Source: Holosporaceae bacterium (lineage in GTDB: Bacteria; Pseudomonadota; Alphaproteobacteria; UBA3830). From it: a stretch of 12,051 nucleotides of DNA. Positions within the stretch are counted from its first letter, which is position 1, and each line of letters starts with the position of its first letter. The position numbers and the translations under genes were made by a program. The notes below the pieces were generated by a model. It was not told where the DNA came from, searched no databases, and saw only the letters and a program-made list of their open reading frames with translations. The DNA lies in the NCBI GenBank assembly GCA_031265715.1, contig JAISCG010000095.1, positions 1 through 12,051 on the forward strand, in the 5' to 3' direction. Shown one piece after another: positions 6,967 to 12,051 of the stretch.

Positions 6967-7716
6967 ATGATTTCTACGTCGATTAATATCGTGAAACGCA
7001 GGATACGGCTTTGGTTAAAAAAGTACAAAGGCGCGGTTTTAATCGAATTCGCGTTTTCCATTCCGCTTTTGGTTATTATTTTATATTTTGCATTGGACGT
7101 TCCGACGGCACACAGACTGTCGAGCAAAATGTACAAAGCATCCGAACTTTTTGCGCAGATATTGATAAATACTACCAAAAATCAGTATCCGCAGACTCTT
7201 ACCCTCAACAATTTGAAGAATGCCTCGAGAATTGTCGGGTTGGTTTTTACCGGCGTAGAGAAAAGCATGCTTCAACCTTTCACTCTATCAACCTATGTTA
7301 TTGCAATAAGAGGGAGAGGCGGCGACTCAAGTAATGATTTTACCGTTTTGTGGGGAGTGCGCATCGACAACGTTCTTAACAGCATAGATTCGCCGACGAC
7401 AATTGATATCAATACCAGCACCGATGTCCACTCCATGATTAATAGAAACTCTACGACACCCTCCGGAAATATAACAAATCTGACTATACAGAAAGATGAG
7501 GTAAAATTACTCATTGAGACGGTTGCGACCTATAACACCGCGGGTAATGCGCGCGGATTTAACGGTGGACTCTATTTGATGACGATTCCGGGGAGATTAA
7601 TAGGCGATACAAGAATATTCGGTGATAAAACCGCTATTATCACAATTTCATCGGAAATTGTTACGGATCAATCTCCACCATCGGATCCTTCGACAGAGGA
7701 ATCAGACTCCGACTAG
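6967..7716 (+). CDS. TadE-like pilus assembly pseudopilin
   Basis: This 249-residue protein opens with a basic stretch (about 10-21, KRRIRLWLKKYK) and then GAVLIEFAFSIPLLVIILYF (22-41). That is the TadE/TadG-type signal, with Glu27 at the position typical of prepilin-like sequences and a single membrane helix. The rest (about 45-249) is a polar, probably periplasmic domain without a recognised fold, ending in an acidic Ser/Asp/Glu-rich tail. TadE-like proteins are minor pseudopilins of Flp/Tad pili, but no other tad gene is in the window. ATG 6967 is the first good start before the signal; the ribosome site is weak (CGGAG at 6948-6952, distant). A palindromic element begins one base after the stop codon, so the original C-terminus may have been altered. 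The preceding 6778-6966 holds no supported gene. Confidence 0.75.
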   Translation: MISTSINIVKRRIRLWLKKYKGAVLIEFAFSIPLLVIILYFALDVPTAHRLSSKMYKASELFAQILINTTKNQYPQTLTLNNLKNASRIVGLVFTGVEKSMLQPFTLSTYVIAIRGRGGDSSNDFTVLWGVRIDNVLNSIDSPTTIDINTSTDVHSMINRNSTTPSGNITNLTIQKDEVKLLIETVATYNTAGNARGFNGGLYLMTIPGRLIGDTRIFGDKTAIITISSEIVTDQSPPSDPSTEESDSD

Positions 7717-7717
7717 C

Positions 7718-7813
7718 TATAGCAGACTCACTTGGCATTTACGTTTTTTTCAGGTCTCTAAGATTTGTGGTTTAAACATTTTTGTACAGTAAATGCTAAG
7801 TGAGTCTGCTATA
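7718..7813. mobile_element. 96-bp palindromic miniature element (MITE-like)
   Basis: Two 25-nt arms (7718-7742 and 7789-7813) are inverted copies with one mismatch. They begin and end with TATAGCAGACTCACTT and its complement, around a 46-nt A/T-rich centre with no coding capacity. The outer TA on each side fits the TA target duplication of IS630/Tc1-mariner-type elements, but that family link is inference. It starts one base after the tadE-like stop and could act as a terminator-like hairpin. Confidence 0.7.
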
Positions 7814-7865
7814 TTCTTATTTTACTCAATTCTTTCTCATTTTCCTATATCTTATTCACGAGGGG

Positions 7866-7962
7866 TATATTGACCGCAAAACGAACGCTGAAGTGTGTGC
7901 TCGATTCTATCGCTGCGCTCTTTCCAGATTCCTTCCATTTATTGGCATAGCTGAGTAGTAAC
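7866..7962 (+). pseudogene. IS remnant, copy A: transposase C-terminus and right end
   Basis: The frame 7867-7950 reads ILTAKRTLKCVLDSIAAL and on to SFHLLA, ending at TAG (7948-7950). After the stop comes CTGAGTAGTAAC (7951-7962). The same DNA, in the opposite orientation, is at 11755-11853, where the transposase tail is ILTAKRTLRPLLDSIAAL. Only about 27 codons remain, and upstream the sequence is unrelated. This is the 3' end of a degraded insertion sequence. The family is uncertain; the RLKSYILTAKR context of the longer copy loosely recalls IS66-type transposase ends. Confidence 0.7.
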
Positions 7963-7972
7963 AAATTTTCGG

Positions 7973-7988
7973 TTAGCTGAGCAGTAAC
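7973..7988. repeat. Second copy of the IS terminal motif
   Basis: TTAGCTGAGCAGTAAC repeats, with one internal change, the TAGCTGAGTAGTAAC that ends copy A a few bases to the left (7948-7962), in the same orientation. This looks like the remnant of another IS end beside copy A. From about 7989 to 8021 I see nothing further. Confidence 0.45.
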
Positions 7989-8021
7989 GATTTTGCATCA
8001 ACAATCGCCGAGATTTGAGTC

Positions 8022-8051
8022 CCGGATTGCTTCGCTCCGCTCGCTATGACG
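8022..8051. repeat. REP-like dispersed repeat, copy 1
   Basis: The sequence starts CCGGATTGCTTCGCTCCGCT and ends CTATGACG. It is a variant of the 'GGATTGCTTCGC...GCAATGACG' repeat scattered in many Rickettsiales-like and other genomes. It can fold on itself through GCTCCGC/GCTCGC-type pairing. A shortened relative is at 9257-9280. The region 8052-8160 holds no supported gene. Confidence 0.6.
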
Positions 8052-8208
8052 CGAAAATGTTATCACAAATACTGCAGGGGACGATTCAAAGGAAAATTGA
8101 AATTTCAGATGAAAAAAACACCCGACGGGTAGTAAGTTCGAAAGAGGTCTAATCTCCATTTTTTTAATATTTTTTTATAAAATTAACTTTTTTTTAACTT
8201 TTTTATTT

Positions 8209-8214
8209 TATAAT
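8209..8214 (+). promoter_or_regulatory. -10 element of the SIMPL gene promoter
   Basis: A consensus TATAAT at 8209-8214 follows an extreme A/T stretch (8157-8208, mostly T-tracts) that could act as an UP-like element. The best -35 candidates (TTAACT at 8183, spacer 20) are poorly spaced, so only the -10 is called. The ribosome site TTGGAG (8226-8231) follows, 9 nt from the ATG. Confidence 0.45.
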
Positions 8215-8240
8215 CAAGATAAAGATTGGAGATGATATCA

Positions 8241-8972
8241 ATGAAATACACAAGCATAATTTGTTCTGTTATAATAGCTTTCGGTTTTAGCGGTTTGGGA
8301 TATTTTGCATCAAAAAATGTAAAATCATCGACGCACCTAATTGAAGTGAAGGGATTGTCCGAAAAAGTTATAAAATCGGACGTTGCAGATGTTGTGATAA
8401 CCGTGTCGAACAGCAGCAACAATCTTGAGGAGCTTTACAAGAAAAGAACCGCCGATAAAGAAAAAATCATGGAGTTTCTCATGAAAAGCGGCGTAATTCA
8501 GGAAGAAATCTTCGATGTTTCCATGGAAACGTCAGAAAATGAAGAGGAAGAGAAGTCTACATTGTCGGATCTGATTACCGTAAAGAAAAACGTATGTTTC
8601 AGGAGTAAAGACACATTCAGCGTCCGTACGTCGGATTTTGAGAAAATAGATAAAATAAAGTCTGACATTATAAAACTATCCTCCGAAGGAGTTTTGGTAA
8701 CCTACACCTATTCCTATCAACTAACCAATTTCTGCGACGTAAAAATACAAATGATGCGTGAAGCTTCCGAAAATGCCCAGAAAAATGCCGAGGCTTTTAT
8801 TGAACCGCACCATCAGAGAATCGGCAAAGTTGTTTACCTGAAGCAGGGAGAAATCAGCATCAGAGCGGAAAATGAAACGGAAGAAACGGATCGCTGGGCC
8901 AGCAAAGAAAAAACCAGCGTTTACAAAAAGCTAAGACTTGTCGTGAGAGCCGGTTTCGAAAAGCGGAGATGA
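8241..8972 (+). CDS. SIMPL domain-containing (DUF541) protein
   Basis: This 243-residue protein has an N-terminal hydrophobic signal or anchor (about 4-24, ending GYFASKNVK), then a SIMPL/DUF541 domain (about 33-240). The domain opening EVKGLSEKVIKSDVADVVITVS and the region YKKRTADKEKIMEFLMKSG are characteristic of the family. The charged stretch NEEEEKST (about 98-105) is a likely loop. Family members are envelope proteins, often periplasmic, and most have no defined function. The start at ATG 8241 is chosen because TTGGAG lies 9 nt upstream; ATG 8232 abuts that site and TTG 8226 is part of it. The stop TGA overlaps an ATG (ATGA, 8969-8972) of a second reading frame that is cut off after a few codons by an IS end, so the gene was probably the first of an operon. 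Confidence 0.88.
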   Translation: MKYTSIICSVIIAFGFSGLGYFASKNVKSSTHLIEVKGLSEKVIKSDVADVVITVSNSSNNLEELYKKRTADKEKIMEFLMKSGVIQEEIFDVSMETSENEEEEKSTLSDLITVKKNVCFRSKDTFSVRTSDFEKIDKIKSDIIKLSSEGVLVTYTYSYQLTNFCDVKIQMMREASENAQKNAEAFIEPHHQRIGKVVYLKQGEISIRAENETEETDRWASKEKTSVYKKLRLVVRAGFEKRR

Positions 8973-9010
8973 AAATGAAAAAAATTGTTACTACTCAGCT
9001 ATGCCAATAA
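8969..9010 (+). pseudogene. Start of a coupled gene interrupted by an IS end
   Basis: ATG 8969 overlaps the SIMPL stop (ATGA), and a second in-frame ATG at 8975 has GGAG (8965-8968) upstream. The frame reads MKMKKIV and then enters the repeated IS end at 8987, giving TTQLCQ and a stop at 9008-9010. The MKKIV opening with a ribosome site looks like a normal gene start, perhaps a signal peptide, of which only about seven codons survive. The identity of the lost gene cannot be read. Confidence 0.45.
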
Positions 9011-9027
9011 ATGGAAGGAATTTGGAA
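8987..9027 (-). repeat. IS remnant, copy B: right end only
   Basis: 41 nt from GTTACTACTCAGCTATGCC to GGAATTTGGAAA match 11755-11795 exactly, and match the reverse complement of copy A with one change. It then diverges, so only the terminal end and about eight transposase codons (minus strand) remain. An ATG inside it opens the 14-codon frame MEGIWKKETVEDFV (9011-9055), which I do not regard as a gene. Downstream, CTTGTTA/TAACAAG (9065-9086) is a small inverted repeat. Confidence 0.7.
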
Positions 9028-9100
9028 AAAGGAGACCGTAGAAGATTTTGTGTAAAAGCCGAAACTTGTTAAAAAGGTATAACAAGAAGAGGTAATTAGC

Positions 9101-9301
9101 ATGAGTAAACTGACAAAAGAAGAGAGAGAAGATACCGTCTTTCGAGTCAACGGCTTCTCTCCGCCCACAAGCAACAGTTTAGCTGATCCTGTTGCCTACT
9201 TCAAAGATACAAGCGACGCGGCAATCCGGAACTCGAATTTAAGCAAATTTAAAATTCGGATTGCTTCTCGCAATGACGAGAGGAAGCGCTCGGTTAAATG
9301 A
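9101..9301 (+). CDS. Small hypothetical protein with repeat-derived C-terminus
   Basis: The reading frame has 66 residues, starting at ATG 9101 with GAGG (9089-9092) 8 nt upstream. It is unrecognised. The N-terminal 45 residues are polar (MSKLTKEEREDTVFRVNGFS and on) and predicted soluble. From about residue 40 the frame runs through a REP-like hairpin repeat (9221-9280), which supplies KIRIASRNDERKR, so the present C-terminus is probably not original. It lies between IS debris and a convergent broken outer-membrane gene. It may be a small intact gene extended by the repeat, or a truncated remnant. Translation is plausible from the ribosome site but unproven. Confidence 0.4.
   Translation: MSKLTKEEREDTVFRVNGFSPPTSNSLADPVAYFKDTSDAAIRNSNLSKFKIRIASRNDERKRSVK
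9221..9280. repeat. REP-like hairpin repeat, copy 2
   Basis: GCAATCCG (9221-9228) is the exact inverse of CGGATTGC (9257-9264). The inner GAATTTAA and TTTAAAATTC extend the pairing with a bulge. The right half continues CGGATTGCTTCTCGCAATGACGAG-like to 9280, a shortened form of the repeat at 8022-8051. It overlaps the end of the 66-residue frame and lies just past the 3' end of the convergent outer-membrane gene. Confidence 0.6.
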
Positions 9302-9323
9302 GACGGGTGGTAAGTCAAAAAAA

Positions 9324-9960
9324 TCAAAATCTATACACAAATAAAATTCTGATGTCGCTTTTTGACACGGTGATGTCATTTTGCAGTCTGTGTCCGAGGG
9401 CTTGGATGTCTTGCAATCTCTTTTTGGTTCGGAATGCGTGGGATAATTCAATTGCTACGGACCAATTGTTGCCTATGCTTCTTGTTGCTCCCAGCGCCAA
9501 AAACAGAGTAATTTTTCTGAATGATTCTTCTTTCACGTCGTATAGATTGGCGGCTGGCGTGACGTGGGCATCAAGTAAAATTCCGCCGATTTTTGCGTAG
9601 AGGCAGGCGTTAAATTCGGTGAAAAAATATCCGAATTTGAGGGAAATATTCGGGCAAACGTTGAATGAAGTCTTCATTTGCAGCGATTTTTTTATGTCGG
9701 CCTCGGTTATTCCGGGCGGGAGCGCAAAATCAATGGCGGTGTTAAACGGATCGAAGATGCTGTTGATGACGGCTTCCAGCGCGTCAAACCAGTCGTTTGG
9801 GGTGGCGCCCGGCAGTACTCCGTTCGGTATGCCAAGCTGATCAATTCCCGTGACTGCGTTAAGATATCCGCCCAATACATTTCTTATTGTGCGCGCACCG
9901 CCGGCATCTGTTTGTGAGGTTTTTCGCCAGGGTCAGGATGAGGAAGAGATTGCTATTTCA
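9324..9960 (-). pseudogene. Outer-membrane beta-barrel protein, start lost and probably frameshifted
   Basis: The main frame (9932-9324) encodes about 200 residues. It has the polar segment TSQTDAGGARTIRNVLGGYL, then amphipathic strands (NISLKFGYFF, KITLFLALGATRSIG, NWSVAIELSHAF), and ends SDIRILFVYRF. The terminal Phe and alternating hydrophobic strands are the usual signal for outer-membrane barrel insertion. The frame has no ATG near its 5' end and is closed by TGA at 9935-9933. In the neighbouring frame, 9954-9925 reads SNLFLILTLA, a signal-peptide-like core. Removing one A from the five-A run at 9924-9920 would join it as LILTLAKTSQTDAG. No start codon precedes it, and the sequence changes to transposase debris at about 9960. 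A TTG at 9875 is a possible but unconvincing start. The specific barrel family is not recognised. Confidence 0.6.
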
Positions 9961-9975
9961 GGATTTAGGGAAGGT

Positions 9976-10188
9976 CTATTTCAAATTTTCGATTTCTTGC
10001 AGCGAAAGACCTGTAAATTCCGAGATATCCCCTAAATCAACGCCTTTTTTCAGCATCTTACTTGCTGTTTCTTGTTCCCATTCAACAATGCCTTCTTCTT
10101 TGGCAACGACCATCTCACTGTTGCGATCGTTGATGGTTTTCCGCGGTTTTTCTTTTGTTTTTATGGGCTTTAATTGAAAAATCAGCCG
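9976..10188 (-). pseudogene. C-terminal remnant of a PD-(D/E)XK family transposase
   Basis: The open minus-strand frame (70 codons, closed upstream by TGA at 10194-10192) ends SKMLKKGVDLGDISEFTG then LSLQEIENLK and TAG (9978-9976). This aligns with the C-terminal tail of the intact transposase at 10729-11622 (RMLKKGNPVEDIADLTG, LSIEEINSLKNK), and NDRNSEMV recalls its NDRISREA. The nuclease domain is missing. It begins where the 174-residue gene ends (the two overlap by a few bases), suggesting the transposase was replaced or interrupted by that gene. The copies are clearly diverged, so this is not a recent duplicate. Confidence 0.75.
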
Positions 10189-10706
10189 TATTCACAGAAT
10201 TTTACTATTTTGGCCAATGGATTTTCCATTGCTTTCACAAGAATTCTCTCGAAATGCGTAAAAGTCTTATACACCTCAAGATAGGCTTTATAGCTGCCAA
10301 AATAAAAAAGCCATGACTCCAGGCACCTGCAACCAAGCGTTGAAACCATTCCGCGTGAATTACATATATCAGGAGTACGTCCTCCTCTTGCGTCGTGATC
10401 AAATGCTGCCATAAAGGAATCAATATCTTTTAGTTTCAATAAGTTGTCTTCTGGAGAAATTTCTGTGCATTCAAACAAGTCTTCGCCAATGAGTTGATAA
10501 AATTCACACAGGAAATCTTTGTAATTCGCAAGTAAGAGATCACTTTTTATGGTGAAGACGTAACTATCGTCTATTTTTTTATGATTGAAAAAGTTGAAGA
10601 AATCTTTGTGAAAATACCCGGTTCTCAGATTGTTTATATTATTGTCAAAATCACGGCTGCCCATCGAAAACTTCAAAGGTACAACTGCGCCTATTCCTAC
10701 TCCCAT
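10182..10706 (-). CDS. Hypothetical protein between two PD-(D/E)XK transposase 3' ends
   Basis: This 174-residue protein is not recognised. The start is ATG 10706-10704, with AAGGA 7-8 nt upstream. The first residues, MGVGIGAVVPLKFS, are mildly hydrophobic but too short for a clear signal peptide. The body is rich in Phe, Tyr, Asp and Lys (for example YFHKDFFNFFNHKKIDD), has four or five Cys residues, including LGCRCLESW, and looks like a soluble alpha/beta protein. It lies 22 nt downstream of an intact transposase on the same strand, so it is likely co-transcribed. It is followed directly by the tail of a second transposase. It could be a cargo or accessory gene of the element, or a small immunity or toxin-like protein. 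None of these can be shown from the sequence. Confidence 0.6.
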   Translation of the reverse strand: MGVGIGAVVPLKFSMGSRDFDNNINNLRTGYFHKDFFNFFNHKKIDDSYVFTIKSDLLLANYKDFLCEFYQLIGEDLFECTEISPEDNLLKLKDIDSFMAAFDHDARGGRTPDICNSRGMVSTLGCRCLESWLFYFGSYKAYLEVYKTFTHFERILVKAMENPLAKIVKFCEYG

Positions 10707-10728
10707 AACCAATTCCTTTCATGTGTTC

Positions 10729-11622
10729 TTATTTGTTTTTCAAAGAGTTTATCTCTTCGATGGAGAGACCCGTTAAGTCTGCTATATCCTCAACCGGATT
10801 ACCTTTTTTGAGCATCCTAAGTGCGATTTCTCTATCTCTCTCCTTTTTGCCCCCGGCTTCACCTCTTTCCTCACCGATGGCGATCCCTTTCAGTTCCCCC
10901 CTGGCTTCAGCATTAGCCTCACGACTTATGCGATCGTTTTGGGCTTTGATGTGGGCTCTGTATTGAATTCTGAATTCTTCGTTTGCGCTCAGTAATTTCA
11001 GTTCTTCCAGGGCTTCGTGTACTTCGGGAACTTTTGTTATGAATTCCTCCGGGATCAACTCCGGATTTTTCAGGAAGTACATCCACACTGAAAACATATC
11101 ATTAAGCGACGCTTTTCTAAGATCGATCTTCGGCAACTCTATGATGAAAATGCGCGCCTTTTCGCTTGCAATTTTAATGCCGTCGAGCGGATTCGCTTTG
11201 AACATGTACACAGCTTCATGCGTGTGATGGTGTCTCCAGGTTTCGTGATAATCGGTCAGCCAAATCGATATAATATTCGGGCAGGAATCGTAGGACTGAC
11301 CCGCATCAAGCTCGTCCTTCGTCACACGAGACTGATGGAAAATCGCTCGATTCACAAGATTTCCGTCGCGTTCGCACTGTATCTCTATATCCAGTACTGT
11401 TTTGTCGTCGGTGGTAGCTTCGATATCGAGAGTCGTGGTTTTTCCGTCTTTTCTTTGCTTTTTATGCTGCGGATTTTTAAGCGTAATGCTTTTGATCGGC
11501 GGTTTTCCTTTTAAAATAGCATTAAGCAGACACACGAGCGCGCGCTTGTGCTTCTCCACCCCGAACAGATTCGCAAAAACGAAATCTGAGCTTGGCTTTA
11601 ACAATCCGCTGCCTGTGTCCAT
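10729..11622 (-). CDS. Rpn family PD-(D/E)XK nuclease / putative transposase
   Basis: This 297-residue protein is close to the usual length of PDDEXK_2 (Rpn/YhgA-like) proteins. The opening LLKPSSDFVFANLFG (7-21) is the family signature. The nuclease core shows LDIEAT with D66 and LDIEIQC with E80 and Q82 (a D...ExQ variant of PD-(D/E)XK), then RAIFHQSR (92-99) and NIISIWLTDY (116-125). A charged Gly/Glu/Arg-rich linker (about 232-266) leads to the tail LRMLKKGNPVEDIADLTG, LSIEEINSL, a small helical module common in this family. E. coli Rpn proteins promote RecA-independent recombination and have DNase activity; action here is inferred. ATG 11622-11620 has GGGAG 8 nt upstream. Its core residues are intact, so it may be active. 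Confidence 0.9.
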   Translation of the reverse strand: MDTGSGLLKPSSDFVFANLFGVEKHKRALVCLLNAILKGKPPIKSITLKNPQHKKQRKDGKTTTLDIEATTDDKTVLDIEIQCERDGNLVNRAIFHQSRVTKDELDAGQSYDSCPNIISIWLTDYHETWRHHHTHEAVYMFKANPLDGIKIASEKARIFIIELPKIDLRKASLNDMFSVWMYFLKNPELIPEEFITKVPEVHEALEELKLLSANEEFRIQYRAHIKAQNDRISREANAEARGELKGIAIGEERGEAGGKKERDREIALRMLKKGNPVEDIADLTGLSIEEINSLKNK

Positions 11623-11662
11623 ACCTTTGTCTCCCGCCCATATACTATATTATCTTACGATA

Positions 11663-11691
11663 ACGATAGCATACGTTTGCGCAAAAGTAAA
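11663..11691 (-). promoter_or_regulatory. Candidate promoter of the PD-(D/E)XK transposase gene
   Basis: On the minus strand TTTACT (11691-11686), a 17-nt spacer and TATCGT (11668-11663) make a moderate -35/-10 pair, with a leader of about 33 nt to the ATG at 11622. The match is weak at both hexamers. The rest of 11692-11754 is A/T-rich and shows no gene. Confidence 0.35.
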
Positions 11692-11754
11692 GGGACTTGT
11701 TGTAATTTTTTTTATACAAGTGGTGTAGTTTTTGATGGTAAGCGCAACCGTTAC

Positions 11755-12024
11755 GTTACTACTCAGCTATGCCAATAAATGGAAGGAATTTGGAAAGAGC
11801 GCAGCGATAGAATCGAGCAGAGGCCTCAGCGTTCGTTTTGCGGTCAATATATAGCTTTTCAGGCGAACAAAGGTTTCTGCTCCGGCATAACTATCGTATT
11901 TTCGCTCAATTTCCGCCAATTTTTCGGAAGAGCGCCCATTCAAGTCTGAAGTGCAACACCGACCTCTGATAAGGGAGGGGATTTTTATACCCGGAGTTGC
12001 ATAAAAACAGTTGGAAAAGGTCAT
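11755..12024 (-). pseudogene. IS remnant, copy C: longest transposase C-terminal fragment
   Basis: An 85-codon minus-strand frame from ATG 12024 to TAG 11769-11767 ends GAETFVRLKSYILTAKR, then TLRPLLDSIAALFPNSFH and LLA. The last 28 or so codons and the trailing GTTACTACTCAGC (11755-11767) match copies A and B. The N-terminal part (MTFSNCFYATPGIKIPS and on) has no ribosome site, has a stop 12 nt upstream of the ATG, and looks like joined fragments, so I treat it as a broken transposase. About 50 codons more than copy A are preserved (LAEIERKYDSYAGAETF). The family is uncertain; IS66-like is only a guess. From 12025 to the right edge nothing is recognised. Confidence 0.6.
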
Positions 12025-12051
12025 GAGAGGAGGTTAATCTCAGTTTTGCAA

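Noticed and set aside
8118..8130. CCCGACGGG as a terminator hairpin
   Set aside because: The stem is only four to five pairs with an almost absent loop. The T-run exists only on the minus strand, where no gene reads into it.
8151..8233. ATCTCCA (8152-8158) complementary to the SIMPL ribosome site region TGGAGAT (8227-8233)
   Set aside because: Only 7 bp, easily by chance, and the upstream arm lies before the predicted transcription start, so it would not be in the main mRNA.
11930..11995. Possible IS30-type transposase end (minus strand reads GVALQT and stop near 11944)
   Set aside because: The residues upstream do not continue as an IS30 transposase, and six residues are too few to assign a family.
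1..12051. tRNA, rRNA, 4.5S/6S RNA genes and CRISPR arrays
   Set aside because: I looked for T-loop motifs, SRP RNA loop signature and regularly spaced repeats on both strands and found none.

Overview
The window reads as a chromosomal segment of an alphaproteobacterium, probably a host-associated lineage of the Holosporales/Rickettsiales kind. The grounds are the adjacent, 4-nt-overlapping yidC-engB pair, a PD-(D/E)XK transposase of the type common in those genomes, several eroded insertion-sequence ends, and 'GGATTGCTTC...' type dispersed repeats. The taxon is inferred from gene content and was not searched. The standard genetic code fits all genes.

Positions 1-7716 are mostly housekeeping. 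On the minus strand, yidC (membrane protein insertase) leads into engB (ribosome-assembly GTPase, running off the left edge). The rnpA/rpmH genes that usually precede yidC are absent. Instead there is a divergent intergenic region with promoters for both sides, a perfect 14-bp palindrome and a leader that can fold. To its right on the plus strand lie a cation-diffusion-facilitator metal exporter, a two-gene operon of a YuaF/YqiJ-type (NfeD-related) membrane protein and a flotillin-like SPFH protein with a strong terminator, an RtcB-type RNA ligase with its own promoter, and a lone TadE-like pseudopilin.

Positions 7717-12051 are accessory and partly decayed. They hold a 96-bp palindromic miniature element touching the tadE-like stop codon, and three truncated copies of the same insertion-sequence right end (7866-7962, 8987-9027, 11755-11853), two of which keep the transposase C-terminus. 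There are two REP-like repeats, an intact SIMPL-domain (DUF541) protein, and a gene start cut off by one of the IS ends. An outer-membrane beta-barrel gene has lost its start codon and appears frameshifted at its signal peptide. A small ORF has its C-terminus inside a repeat.

At the right is an intact PD-(D/E)XK nuclease-family transposase followed 22 nt later by an unrecognised 174-residue protein gene, which is followed by the C-terminal tail of a second, diverged transposase. This looks like an unknown gene held between two transposase 3' ends. It is the most interesting arrangement here, but its function cannot be read from the sequence.
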